In this document: positions 10,428 to 21,249 of the stretch, piece by piece
Position numbering within the stretch: the first letter of the stretch is position 1
Layout of the letters: each line of letters starts with the position of its first letter
Assembly: GCA_029582165.1 (NCBI GenBank)
Contig: CM055889.1
Span: 16,041,341-16,105,340 of the forward strand
Length of the DNA stretch: 64,000 nt
Direction: 5' to 3'
From: Portulaca oleracea
Lineage: Eukaryota > Streptophyta > Magnoliopsida > Caryophyllales > Portulacaceae
The notes under the pieces: model-generated
What the model saw: only the letters and a program-made list of their open reading frames with translations
Told to the model about the DNA's origin: nothing
Database searches by the model: none
Translations under genes and position numbers: made by a program

Positions 10428-11054
10428 TAGGGATTGCAATGGGCAGGGTCTGGGTCAGATCCAGTTGCACCCAGTCCTGCCTAATTTTCTTGCACCCAAA
10501 CCCGACCCAGGATCCAATAGGTTTGTAAAACCTAGACCTAAACCCAGACCCACTGGTCTGCGGGTCCACAAGTCCTTAGCGGTCCTTAATGGAACCAACT
10601 CTCTTATATACTTTTTTACTAGATTTATCAATTTTAGGGTAATTTCATACTTGCACACCTATACAATACACAACTATTCTGTTTAAATACACTTGTTTTT
10701 AACCCAATAAACTGTCTCCTTCAAAGTACAAGGCTATGAGTGAATGCAACATAAAAACATTACAAAAGTCATCAAGTCATCGAAAAAATTATATTATAAA
10801 AATATTTAAGAATATAATTACACAACTTAAAATGTAAAGATAAAATAAAATAAAATTCATGATTATTCAATAACAAATCACAATTGCTCTTATCCTCATT
10901 TTAAAAAAATTATATGTGTTAAATTTTGATGGGTCTGCGGGTCCGTGCCCAGGCCCGAACCCGAACACACCAAATTTTTTCAGACCCAAACCTGTCTTAA
11001 GGGATCGACTCTGACCAGGTCTGGGTCATTGTCCATGATTCACTATCATCCCTA
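10428..11054. mobile_element. hAT-type MITE, 627 bp, 8-bp TSD
   Basis: Begins TAGGGATTGCAATGGGCAGG and ends ATCATCCCTA, the inverse of TAGGGAT. The flanks ATTGCAAT (10420-10427) and ATTACAAA (11055-11062) match at 6 of 8 positions. The subterminal regions are rich in GGGTCTGGGT/ACCCAGACC, typical of this common plant family. No transposase. Confidence 0.8.
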
Positions 11055-11438
11055 ATTACAAAGAAATGACATGATGAAGTAGCCCATAGCCCAAGTTTAA
11101 GCCTATCAATAACTTCTCAGTATCCACCTATGAAGTCCATGCAACTCAGTGGCCCAAATCATATGCCCAAATATATGCTAATGTGCAGAAGCACTAGGCA
11201 CATAATATATATACACAATTACTCACACATTAACAAATGCCCGTACGTTGCATTGACGTTAAATAAAAATACCCGTGCCTAGCTACGGTGTTGAGTAAAT
11301 ACACACGTACTACCATCTTATTTTAACTAACTTTGTTTTTCCTACTTCTCATTTTAACTTCATTCCAAGTGATTTTTATTAGTTTTTCTCATATAAAGAT
11401 AGAAAAAGTAATAGAGGAAAATATATTTATATAATTTA

Positions 11439-12227
11439 GGTCATTTTTTTTTGTACGGTACGATGCGGTACCATAACTCACCATACCACTCAATATTCTC
11501 TACACTTTACCATACCATACCACATGTTACCACAATCATGACTTCTCTCTCCTCACTTTTCTCTTCTACTTTTCAATTTCTCTCTTCACCTACTACATCA
11601 AGCACGCTTTTCAAAAATTTCACCATATTATTCCACATAAGATTGGCAATGCGGTGAGGAATCCCCATACCCACCAAGGTTCCGCCATGTTATTGGGAAA
11701 ATCCCCGCTCACGATTGGGACGGGGATGGAGACAAAAGTTTTCCCCGTCCCTGCCCCCGTTTCCCCGTTCAAGAAAGTTACCCACTACATATTCATCATC
11801 CACGTCCTCAGTTTCTTTTAAAATACATAAATATCCTTCTTACATTAAATTTATATGTATAATTCCGTGCAATTTGTAATTTTAGTTAATCAAAAACTCT
11901 AAACATATATAAATAATATATTCTCTCTAACCATAATTCTTCATTCTCATTTCATAATTGCCTTAGTTTTTGTTTTAATCTCATCCCCGCTGGGGCCCCA
12001 CTAGGTTTGGGACCCGCTAGGGATGGGGGAAGATCCCCCCCCCCCCCGGCGCAACGGGTAATGGGGCGGGGATAGGGGTGGGTTGCCCGTGCGGGGATGG
12101 GGACGTGGAATATACCCCTCACACCCGCCCCGTTGTCATCCCTAATTCCACACCTCACTACATTTTCCATAATTTCACCACACCGAACTATTTCCGCATC
12201 TTACCAACCGCACAAAAGAACATGGCT
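11439..12227. mobile_element. Tourist-like MITE of the TACCATACC family (host of a nested hAT MITE)
   Basis: Left end GGTCATTTTTTTTTGTACGG, right end CACAAAAGAACATGGCT, flanked by TTA. The interior repeats TACCATACCA/CCACA motifs. The same ends occur in the cleaner copy at 29082-29346. An unrelated hAT MITE (11638-12144) splits it. Confidence 0.6.
11638..12144. mobile_element. Nested hAT-type MITE, 507 bp, perfect 8-bp TSD
   Basis: ATTCCACA at 11630-11637 is repeated exactly at 12145-12152. The right end reads GTTGTCATCCCTA; the left end TAAGATTGGCAATG is its decayed inverse. The interior is GC-rich (CGGGGATGGGG and a C10 run near 12037), unlike its surroundings. Confidence 0.85.
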
Positions 12228-12790
12228 TTAACACTAATATTTCACAATTTTTCTCTCTCCTTATCTGCCACACTAATAATTCTTATTACAAAATTTATCA
12301 CAACCTATCATATTGTATGGCAACATACCACGCTCTCCACAATTTACCATAACACACCATTTCCGCACTTTACCTACCGCAAAAAAAAAAAAAAAAGAAA
12401 ACAGGGTCCCTCAACTTAAAAGCTCATTTTGCCTATGGTAGGTTCTAGGATTTGACATAGCAGTTAGGCTCTCTTCTTTTCCATGGTACTATACCGCACT
12501 TGTTACAATTTACCACATTATTCACAAATTACATCTTACCATATCGTAGCACACCACCCATTTCACCACAATAACCATAATTATTCATCTCCTCACTTTT
12601 CTCTCTTTTTACTTTTTTTTCTCCTCATCTACCATGCACACCCATCATTCTTACCATAAAATTTACGACACTTATCAAACTATACCAGAACATATCACAC
12701 TTTCCACAATTTTCTTTATGATATTATTTCCACATTTTACCAACCACAATAAAGAGCAATGCCTCAATAGTTTGACCAAGTTCAAATTTT
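12228..12790. repeat. Further degenerate TACCATACC-family copies
   Basis: Two more stretches, ending near 12380 (CTTTACCTACCGCA followed by an A run) and near 12755 (TTTTACCAACCACAATAAAG), repeat the same internal motifs as 11439-12227. Boundaries are unclear. ORFs in this region are low-complexity. Confidence 0.5.
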
Positions 12791-12830
12791 AATTGGACAA
12801 GTAGTATTTAATAAGCTGACATTTTAAATA

Positions 12831-13074
12831 CTCCTTTAGTTCCATATTAATTGTCATAATATTGGTTTTCATGATCTTCATTGTCACCCTTTGATTGATA
12901 ATTTCTTATATCATATGTTATTAATAATTGTAATATTATAATATTTTTTGTTACGAATCTAACAGTAGTAATTTTATATAGGAACTCATTATATATATTG
13001 AGAAATTTATGGTAAAAATTTTTGACATTTAGCTACACAATTTTCAAAGACGACAATTAATATGCAACGGAGAG
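12831..13074. mobile_element. Stowaway-like MITE
   Basis: CTCCTTTAGTTCCATATTAA at the left is mirrored by GACGACAATTAATATGCAAC near 13052-13069 and then GGAGAG. This is the CTCCCTCCGTTCC terminus common in plant Tc1/mariner MITEs. TA precedes the left end. Confidence 0.65.
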
Positions 13075-13301
13075 TCCCTCCGTTTTTTATTAATTGTAAT
13101 TCACGCTTTTTGAGGTCCATCATTGATCAACAATTTCTCATATAATATTTTTGTGAAAAATATGATATTATACTCAATAGCATTTTTTATCACGACTCTA
13201 ATGATATTAATTTTGTTTTATGAATCATTGTCCAAATTAAGATATTAATAATTAAAATGTTTGACACTGATATCTAGGAGACACTCAAATAAAGGCGGAG
13301 G
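13075..13301. mobile_element. Second Stowaway-like MITE, abutting the first
   Basis: CCCTCCGTTTTTTATTAATTG opens this unit and AAAGGCGGAGGTA closes it. It is diverged, with only the outer dozen bases clearly inverse. The head-to-tail contact with the previous MITE is noteworthy. Confidence 0.5.
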
Positions 13302-14029
13302 TACCTTTTTAACATTTCAAGCACCCTTTCCAAAATAACGTTTCATATTTTTAGTTAAAAATATCATTGGAATTGCACCTAATTAAACATGCATGTAAGC
13401 ATGTTCATAGTGAGATTTCATTTAGGAAAAATTTATAATGATTGTCAACTATAACAAACACCACAATGAAAATAATTTTATCTATATATTTGTCAATTTT
13501 TATCTTTTCGTTTCTCATTTTTTTTATTTAGTACAACATTATAAACTATATTTTTTAATTAAAAAAATTTTATGAAATTTTTTAAAATTTAAATACCTTA
13601 ACTTTAAGTTTTTGCATAGTAAATAAGCATATTTTGAAAAATATTTATTCAAATTTTTTTAAATAGACTAAAATTTAAAAAAAATATATTTTACAATATA
13701 TATATCAAAAAGATAATAATCAAGATAAATCTTTGACATATATACGAATAAAATTTATTTTACTTACGGTAATTGTCATCTCAACTACGGTAAGTGTATC
13801 CTTTGATTTATGAACAAATTCCCCCAACTATTCTGGGTATCTTGACATTGAAACCTCAAATCATGCAATCTCCTTTAAATATTAGCAGAAAATCCTTTTA
13901 TTCCATTGGCTGTTGCCGTAAAAACCTCGACAACATTCCCAATATTTTCACTTACAGAAACAAACATTATGAACAACAACCACAATTAATCAAAGCAAGC
14001 TATAGAGATCAATCGCATTGAAATCATCA
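13302..14029. other. AT-rich 3' flank of the host gene
   Basis: About 730 bp with no transposon ends or ORFs of interest. It lies downstream of the minus-strand gene stop at 14030 and should contain its 3' UTR and poly(A) region. No single poly(A) signal stands out. Confidence 0.5.
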
Positions 14030-14644
14030 TCACCGTCCGGCAACGACGAGCGACCATCCTTCATCATCCTCCACTGGGTCCCACACCACCCCAACATCAA
14101 TGAAATTCATCACCTTCTCATCATCATCATCATCATTAACAACACAATGATCATCATTAATCACATCATCCACATCAACACAAACATTATCTTCAACAAC
14201 ATCGCATCCATCATCTAGATGATCATCATCAAAGTCAAACTGACCATCATCATCATGATCAGCCAACACATCCAAGATCCGAGACGCAGAATACCCAGAC
14301 GCAAGCGGACTCTTCCTCGACCCGGGATCGCGATCCGACATGACCCGCCAAGTGACGAGCTTATAATTCAAAGCAGCATCAGATGACCTGCTTTTCTGGG
14401 TGCCCTTGGATTTATCTTTCGACTTTCCGACGGGGTGGATGTGGCAGTCGGAGCACCGGACACGCTCGCATTTTCCGGTGAATTTGGAGTGGTTGGTGGG
14501 CTTCGCCGGGACCTTGGTGAAGATTCCGGCGACCGGAGCAGAGTCGAGCTTGTTAAGGATCCGGGCCGCGGGTCGTGGGTTTAGTGGGGAGGGTAGGATG
14601 GTGAAGGTTCGGACCATACCGTGCGGGCGTCCTTCCCTCTTCAT
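14030..14644 (-). CDS. Uncharacterised plant protein with Cys/His motif and acidic tail, 204 aa
   Basis: This is the only uninterrupted, high-complexity host-type ORF in the window. It runs from ATG at 14644 to TGA at 14030 with no intron. The N-terminus is basic (MKREGRPHGMVRTFTILP), followed by a Pro-rich stretch. Residues 41-88 form the apparent core: TKVPAKPTNHSKFTGKC, then C59-x4-C64-x2-C67-H68-x-H70, then a lysine-rich KSKDKSKGTQK. LVTWRV follows at 96-101. Residues 129-176 are dominated by Asp, encoded by a GAT/GAC-rich run. There is no signal peptide or membrane segment. The Cys/His cluster could bind metal, but I do not recognise a named domain. It is GC-rich relative to its flanks, as expected for a coding exon. 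Confidence 0.85.
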   Translation of the reverse strand: MKREGRPHGMVRTFTILPSPLNPRPAARILNKLDSAPVAGIFTKVPAKPTNHSKFTGKCERVRCSDCHIHPVGKSKDKSKGTQKSRSSDAALNYKLVTWRVMSDRDPGSRKSPLASGYSASRILDVLADHDDDGQFDFDDDHLDDGCDVVEDNVCVDVDDVINDDHCVVNDDDDDEKVMNFIDVGVVWDPVEDDEGWSLVVAGR

Positions 14645-14797
14645 TTTCGGGTCGGGTTGGGATTGTCCGGGTCTTGGGAGGGTGGACCGGGTTTTGGGGG
14701 GTTAGAAGGGTTTGAGGAGAGAAGTTTTAGAGAGAGAATGTGATCGTGAAGTGCAGTTTGTTTCTCTGGGTTTTTTTTTTATCATATTGGGGTTTGG

Positions 14798-14805
14798 TAT
14801 TTATG
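14798..14805 (-). promoter_or_regulatory. Candidate TATA box of the 204-aa gene
   Basis: On the minus strand this reads CATAAATA, about 155 bp upstream of the start codon, leaving room for a 5' UTR of about 120 nt. The position fits, but no transcription start is known. Confidence 0.45.
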
Positions 14806-14823
14806 AAGAAGGGGAAAGCGTGG

Positions 14824-14870
14824 GGAGCAAGGAGCAAGGAGCAAGGAGCAAGGAGCAAGGAGCAAGGAGC
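14824..14870. repeat. (GGAGCAA)6.7 heptamer tandem repeat
   Basis: Six exact GGAGCAA units plus GGAGC, lying 19 bp or more upstream of the candidate TATA box of the 204-aa gene. The 7-bp unit would be prone to copy-number change. Confidence 0.95.
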
Positions 14871-14955
14871 TTGGTCAACAAGTAATAGCTTGACCGTCTC
14901 AACCGCGAATAGTTGAAAGTATGATTCTTTCAAAAACCAAAAAAAAAAAGTAATG

Positions 14956-15212
14956 CTCCCTCCGTTCCATATTAACTGTCATTTTTGGAAATTATACAAT
15001 CAAACTTTAAAAAATTTGATCAGAAATTTCTCAATATATACAATGAATTGCTATACAAAATTATCACCACTAGATTCGTAACAAAAAATATTATCATAAA
15101 AGTATAATATTGCAATTGTTAATAACATATTATACAAGAAATTATCAATCAAAGAATAATATTGGAGACTGTGAAAGTCAAAATTATGACAATTAATATG
15201 GAACAGAGGGAG
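14956..15212. mobile_element. Stowaway-like MITE, 257 bp
   Basis: CTCCCTCCGTTCCATATTAA at the left and TTAATATGGAACAGAGGGAG at the right are inverse copies. TA follows the right end; the left flank is TAATG, so one side of the TSD has changed. It lies about 300 bp upstream of the 204-aa gene. Confidence 0.85.
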
Positions 15213-15865
15213 TACTTGCATTGCAGGCCGTTTATTTGTGCGGGCAGCTGGGCTTTGGTAGAAGTTTGTATTTCAGCATTTCTATTCAAGCCCAAGGTAA
15301 AAGTAAAGGGTCCAAAAGTAAAACCCATTGTCTTGGCCATAATAGTACAAAGACTTGCTTATTTGGATCAAGACCTCCGGGAAAGAAAAGGATAATTGAT
15401 CAACAAGGATGATCCATTAAGCAAATAAACTATCAAGTACTAAGGAAGATTTTTTGGACATGTGCGGGTAGTGGTTTGGGAAGTTAGAGAGAGGGAGTAT
15501 GAGAGTAGGCGTTGAGAATTCGAAGAGAAAGAAAGTTAAGAAGGGGTGGTCTTTTCCGAATGTCTTATAAGGCGAATCATGGTTCACCTTTGTAGATATC
15601 CTATATGTGAACAAGAGAAGAGAGAGGGGGTGGAGCAATTGAAACAAAAAAAAATAAAATTGATTGTACACTTGGCATGTCACATTAGCAATGTTGGGTC
15701 CCTTTCTCTTATATAAATTAAAACCCCGTGATCCTCATGTCCTTCCTCGGGAATGAAAAAAAAAAACCGATCTACTTACGTTTGGTATTAATAAAATTGT
15801 GCAAAATTATATTTTTATCCATAATTTTTAAAATTCACAAAAAAAAATGCATGAAATATACCCAT
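15213..15865. other. Intergenic, nothing recognised
   Basis: No transposon ends or coding signal could be supported. Short ORFs here have no family resemblance. Confidence 0.45.
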
Positions 15866-15869
15866 ATGA

Positions 15870-16509
15870 TGGAATTCATTCGATTAGGGCGTCATTAGTA
15901 ATCGCTGGCTACATGGAAATTCAAGTTATTTTAATTTGACCAATTATAATCCGCCATGTATCAAATTAACTATGGTGGTTCATTTAATTAAAAGTTAATT
16001 GATAATATATTTCGGCCAATTAAACTATGTCACGTGTGACATATGACACATCAAATAAATATTTTTTCCTTTTCCTTTTAAAGAGATTAAATAAGCCCAA
16101 ATGTTAGACCAAGTTCTCCATAAATAGAGACTTTTATCCTTCGTTTGGAAGGTTGAGTTCGAAATACTCGGAGAAAATTCACATACTCTTTCCCTCGAAG
16201 ACAACAAGCACAGCAAAACCTAGCCTCGGGTAGTTTATTTGTGGGAGATGAAACCGTTTCTCTTGATCGGGATGAAGTCTCTACAACCCTCGTTCAAGAT
16301 CACACTCGTTCAAGAGCACATTCATTCAAGACTACACTCATTCAAGACTCATTCAGTTCATTCAAGGAGATCAAATCGGAGCAGTTACATTATTATTTTG
16401 TAACCAATACACAGAAATTGTACCCAAAATCTTTTGAAATTACTACAATTACATTTGTTCACTAATTTCTGTTCTTTATTCATTTTAGATGCGCAAATTT
16501 GTGTTTACA
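15870..16509 (+). repeat. Degenerate 5' LTR of a gag-only retroelement
   Basis: The stretch ATAATCCGCCATG...GGTTCATTTAATTAA (about 15945-15990) parallels the LTR of the element at 55011-63809 (there ATTATCCGCCACGTG...). The end, GTGTTTACA at 16501-16509, followed by AATTTTGCCATGCTCGGTG, matches that element's LTR/primer-site junction. The left boundary is approximate. Confidence 0.6.
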
Positions 16510-17625
16510 AATTTTGCCATGCTCGGTGAGACATATCTGCCTCTCATCTCTTTCTCCAAGAACAAACTACTCATCTTTTGAAGAAGATGACTTCTAAGAA
16601 CAACATCTATCATGCTTCGAAGAAAGTTGTTTGATCCAAGTCACAAGAATCAACAACTAGTGTGACACCCAACGGCGTAATCACTAGAAGGGCTGCCAGG
16701 ATCGCCGTTATCGAGGCTAAGAAACAAATTGTTGCGATTGCACCTATTGCAAGTCGTTGACTCCAACTTGCTGAGGGCAAACCAAACTATTTCTAGTCAA
16801 GTCCTCGCTTTGAAGGAGATAGCCCCTTAATGGATGTATGAACTCCGCCATCAATCATTGATGAAGAGGATGGAGATTGTGAAGATGGTGAAGAAATGCC
16901 AAAGTCTCCAAGAGATTCACTCTCTTCCAATTCCGATACTGACTCCATTGACATGGTTATTATTCCTGTCATGGTCACAGATGTTGTTAACTACGAAGAA
17001 GAACTCAAGATTATGAAGGTCATGTTGACAAGACTTAAGAAAAAAAGGCAAGGAAAAGACGAATCATATTAAGCGGCAAGATGAGTGTATCAAGAAATTG
17101 ACGAAGAAGTTAGAAAAGCAACCTGCTAGCAACTTCGATGAATTTTTAGGAAATGCAGATTCTGACAGAGGATCCAATCACAAAGATTTTAACGAAGATG
17201 AGAATATGAAGAAGGATTTGGCTCGGGCTCATTGTCTTTTGAGCAGATCCAAAACCTAGTAGCCGATGCGATAAAAGTTCAAACCGGGGGAGACTCTCAT
17301 AAAACTTAGTTGTACATGAAGCCTCACACAAAGAGAATTGACGCCCTTGGGATCCCTCATGGCTATCAGTCGCCAAAATTCACCCACTTTGATGGCAAAG
17401 GGGATTCCAAATAGCATATAGCGCATTTTACTGAGACTTGCAATGATGTTGGGACCAAGAGAGATCACCTGGTGAAGCAATTTATGAGAACCCTTAAATG
17501 AATCGCCTTTTACACGAACTTGGAACTGGATTCCGTCGACAATTGAGGAGAAATGTTGCAAGAGTTCCTTAATCGATTCTACAGCAGCCAGCGCACCGTT
17601 AGTATGACGGAGTTAGCGAACACAG
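16510..17625 (+). pseudogene. Decayed gag of the same gag-only family
   Basis: After the primer-site-like AATTTTGCCATGCTCGGTG the sequence encodes, over several frames, a gag paralogous to 61676-62542. Recognisable pieces are KRIDALGIPHGYQSPKF, THFDGKG, HIAHFTETCNDVGTKRDHLV, KQFMRTLK and EFLNRFYSSQRTVSMTE, each broken by stops. The copy ends near 17625, with no downstream domains. It is much older than the copy at 55-64 kb. Confidence 0.7.
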
Positions 17626-18180
17626 AGCATTGATTCTGACTTCTAGCTTTAGACTGACTTCGATTAGGCGTCGTCCCATTATTCCTTCTACCGAAGACTC
17701 AAACTCATCAGAATCGTTCCTATGAATACTTTCACTTAGAATAATATTACACAACTCATCAAATTTCATAGCCTGTTTCCCACAAGAGCTCCTTATAGTA
17801 GTTGCGAACATATTCCAAGATTTAGCTAAGGGTAGCCAACAGAATGTAGGCCTTAGTCTCATCATCAAAATTAAGTCCTCTTCAAGTAAAACTTAGACGA
17901 GGTCAAGTTCATTCATTAATATGATCATGCATAACACTAGACTCTTGCATCCTACATGTGAATAAACCACGTAAAATACCTTGTTCACCACCCAAGTTTT
18001 CTCATATATGTTCCTCAAAGACTTCAACAACCCTTTCCTCGTTTTTTCATCCTTCATGATGAAAGCCACGTTCCTCGCTACCGTTAGTCTCAAGTACTAA
18101 GCACCTAACAATCAAGCAAGTCTTTATCCTTCTGATTCATCCCATATGGCTTGTCACTCAACGTAAGATGCAGCCTTTGC
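17599..18180 (-). pseudogene. Ty1/copia gag fragment
   Basis: On the minus strand, 18093-17893 gives MRLTVARNVAFIMKDEKTRK...LLKSLRNIYEK and 17868-17599 gives LPLAKSWNMFATTIRSSCGK then MKFDELCNIILSESIHR, in the order expected for the gag (UBN2-like) domain of Copia elements. The frame is broken, and neither protease nor RT follows. Confidence 0.65.
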
Positions 18181-19055
18181 CGGTAGAGCGCGTCCTCAAT
18201 TTGCATCATCCACCAAGTGTAGTTTTTTTTTTTTTTCCATCAAACTTCACAATATTTTTCCTCGCCTTCCATTGTTTCTCAGCCTATAGAGCAACAACAC
18301 ACCCAACTAAAGCTTTGATGTCATTGGTTAGAATATCGAGGCGTTGTTAGCATACTAACAATAATAAAGGCAATAGTAATAAAGATTGACACAAGATTTT
18401 TAAGTGAAAACCCAAACCGAAAAAAAACACGAACAATGCACTATCAGAGGATTATAGTACTTATCACATATTCTCAAATATCTGTAATTTCTTTCGATCT
18501 CTCTAGAGTTACAACCTAATGACTCAACACTCAGAGTTGATTCGCATCATACAACTCACTCAGAGACACAGAGATTACAGGTCAATTTCTTGTGATATAA
18601 TGAATCACATTAACTCAAGGCCTATTATACAGTACAATGCTAACAACAATAAACTAGGGTGTAATATTTACCTTGATAGTCACAGAAACATCAAGAGGTG
18701 ATAAACCACTAATCAGAGGCAAAACTGAGAAACCCATCACTAGAACAACACACTACCAATGCCAAAGAGGAGCCACGGACTGAAGCCCCTACTCTAAGAT
18801 GCTCGAAGTGGCCTCTAGTTATGATGTTCTTTAAGCTTCCTTCGAACAGCTAGATTCCCACCCTCATTACTCCTTAGTCTGATCCCTAATCTTCCTCCTC
18901 CCTTGCTCAAGACTCGACCCAAACACCGATTTCGGCTCCACACATCAGCCTAATAGAAACACCACTCCAAACACTAAAGGCTAACTTTATTAGTATTTCA
19001 AAAAACGCTACTTAAAACGCTAAATACTACTTAAAAATACTAGTATACGAAAATT
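18181..19055. other. Probable retroelement debris, unassigned
   Basis: 18370-18720 has the look of Copia LTR or leader sequence (AAGTGAAAACCCAAACCG), but no ends, primer site or TSD were found. No gene is supported. Confidence 0.3.
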
Positions 19056-20017
19056 AATCACTACAAGATGGAAACCCGGAGAAGACCATTCCTTGCGATG
19101 TTTATTGAATCGTCGCATTTTTCGAACGACGACTGTTCCCTTTGCGACCAACCATTCAACGGTCGCTCAATTGAATGGCCGCTCAAAAGCACGACCGTTC
19201 AATTAAACGGTCGCACGCTTGTTATTAATTGTCAGATCGAAACCCCCCTTCCTATTCCCTAATTTCATCGTCTCTATCTTTCCCGATTCTCCCTCATCTC
19301 ACCGATTCCCTCTCTCTCTCACCCTTCTTCTTCTCCATTCCCCTCTCTCAAACCGATCTCCATCACATTCTCTTTCTCGTCACATGAAGCCCGACATGCA
19401 ACACAAAAGTAGCAAGATCGAGCGCCACCATCTAAACGTTCAAGGGAAGAGATCGAACGGTCAAGCTTTGTGGAAGAATTGAGCAATTCAAGTATAAAAG
19501 GGGAGTAGAGAAGCCGAAGGTGTAGACGGTGTGAAAGATTTCATTTTTAGGTTTAGGGTTTAGATTAAATTTAACTTTCGCATGTTTAATTCACATTTGT
19601 CTTGTTTATCTTGTAATCGGATCTTAAGTTTATGTAATCAGATCTGGATTTTGATACTTTCACAAGTTTAATACATTCTCTGGGTTGATTGTTTCTTGCT
19701 TCTTGCTTCTTATTTGCGTAACTTCTGGGTTTGTCTTGATTTTCTGGGGATGTTTTATTCGATTTTTTATGTTCATGTTCAAGTTTCTAGGGTTTAATAT
19801 GTTGGGTTGCTTGATTCATATTCGTTTTTCCCTTCTCCCTTGTTCTGGATCTAGTTCAATATTTGGGTTGGATTGTAATTAGGTAATTGTTCCAAGTAAT
19901 TTTGATTGAAAAAAAAATCGGAACTGGGCGACCGTTCAATTTTGTGAACGTTCACTGAACGGTCCCGCGCCTCTCAGACGACCCTTCGGTCGCAAATGAA
20001 TGGTCACGCGCCTCTAG

Positions 20018-20310
20018 TGTAACACCTCGGTCCTTCCCGGGCTGCGGACATTACCGAAAACTGCTTCAAGGATCGCTGACTGGCCCCATAAATCACCATA
20101 AGTCTTTCCAGCGTGCTTCGTCCTCGCTCACACGCTGTCTGGGAAACTTTCCCAGGAGGTTACCCATTCTGAGACTACTCCTAGCCAAACTCGCTTAACT
20201 TAAGAGTTCCCAACGGATGAGCTACCGTAAGAGAAAGTGCACCTTGGTGATATAAGTAGTCATTTCAATCCTTTTAAACCACACTTTAACCACATATTCG
20301 GGGTGTTATA
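20018..20310 (-). mobile_element. Cassandra-type solo LTR (5S rRNA-bearing TRIM), TSD TCTAG
   Basis: 293 bp, TGTAACACC...GGTGTTATA, flanked by exact TCTAG repeats (20013-20017 and 20311-20315). The minus strand contains recognisable 5S rRNA sequence: AAGTTAAGCGAGTTTGG (box A region) and GAATGGGTAACCTCCTGGGA (box C region). An LTR with a 5S-derived Pol III promoter and TGTAACACC ends is diagnostic of Cassandra elements. No second LTR or interior is present, so it is a solo LTR. It is nested in the CACTA element. Confidence 0.88.
20148..20230 (-). ncRNA. 5S rRNA-derived Pol III promoter segment in Cassandra LTR
   Basis: Antisense to the plus strand. The box A counterpart lies at about 20185-20201 and the box C counterpart at about 20148-20169. 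Several positions differ from functional 5S rRNA, so this is not a genomic 5S gene. Confidence 0.75.
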
Positions 20311-20410
20311 TCTAGCTGCAACCGTTTAAGCCTATCTACGACCATTCAAAACCGTCTTATTTTAACAACCTTCTTGTAGTGAATAATCATTCGATTAGAG
20401 TTTTAATTTG

Positions 20411-20683
20411 GGGTGTGTTTGGTAGAGATGAAATCATTTTGTGGAGAATGATTTTCCCATTTTTCGATGTTTGGCGACCGAAAAATGGAGAAAACAATTT
20501 TCCAGAAAATCATTTCTCTCACACCTTTGTAAATTATTTTCTCGACTCCAATCTCACGAGAACCATCTTCTCCCTCTCTCCCTCCCTCACTCATTCTTCT
20601 CTCTCTCTCTCTCTCTCTCTCTGGCCACCACCACTCTCTTTCACGCATTAATATTTCTCTCTCTAATACACCCATTTTAATAT

Positions 20684-20760
<77 letters not shown>

Positions 20761-20895
20761 GTGCCAAATAGGTGATTTTTTTTTTCAGGAAAACCATTTG
20801 TCTATGTACCAAACACGTGAAAATATCAAATGAAAATTCATTTTGTAAGAAAATAGTTTTAATAGAAAATAGTTTAGCTTTGCACCAACACACCC
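20411..20895. mobile_element. MITE with GGGTGTGTTTGG ends and microsatellite core
   Basis: GGGTGTGTTTGGT at 20411 and ACCAACACACCC ending at 20895 are inverse copies, with TTG on both sides as the likely 3-bp TSD (PIF/Harbinger style). The flanking arms contain GAAAATG/CATTTTC repeats. The core holds (CT)n at 20597-20622 and 20695-20718 and (CTAT)n at 20717-20760. Confidence 0.75.
20717..20760. repeat. (CTAT)11 microsatellite
   Basis: An uninterrupted CTAT run directly following a (CT)n run inside the MITE at 20411-20895. Confidence 0.95.
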
Positions 20896-21249
20896 TTGGT
20901 GAAAGTTATCCTAAACAATGTCTATATCTATTGAATTTTATATTTCTCTGATTTGATTATCAATGAAATAAACAAGTTCTTTGATATAACACAATATAAC
21001 ATGAATCATTCACTATTTACACTTAAGGCACTACTGATAAATTAATAATATGACATTTTTGATCTAATGATTTACGGAAACAACAAACCTCGGTATGATT
21101 GTGTTAACGTGGGTCCGAGGGAGTCTAGATGTAGGCAGCATTCCCTCCATGTATGAGGAGAATGAAAATTATATACCTATGAGATTTAACCATTGAGTAT
21201 TTAGCGTATCAAATGCACTTGAAAAAAAAACAAACATAAGGATAAAACA
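20896..21249. other. Intergenic, nothing recognised
   Basis: AT-rich sequence between the MITE and the RTE LINE 3' end. Confidence 0.5.

Larger units (their letters stand above)
19059..20381. mobile_element. CACTA (En/Spm) non-autonomous transposon, 1323 bp, TSD AAT
   Basis: CACTACAAGATGG at 19059 and CCTTCTTGTAGTG ending at 20381 are the classic CACTA termini, flanked by AAT on both sides (19056-19058 and 20382-20384). Subterminal regions carry many copies of ACGGTCG/GACCGTTCA in both orientations (about 19130-19215 and 19925-20010), the usual transposase-binding arrangement. No transposase is encoded. The interior (19230-19900) has plant-UTR-like sequence and may be acquired DNA. A Cassandra LTR is nested near the right end. 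Confidence 0.9.

Noticed and set aside
14400..14705. 101-codon plus-strand ORF opposite the host gene
   Set aside because: Shadow of the 204-aa gene, caused by its GC-rich coding sequence.
20140..20230. Genomic 5S rRNA gene
   Set aside because: Similarity is confined to a diverged segment inside a Cassandra LTR with TSD; the full 5S sequence and tandem arrangement are absent.
20379..20680. Three overlapping ORFs on both strands
   Set aside because: Low-complexity readings of the (CT)n core of a MITE.
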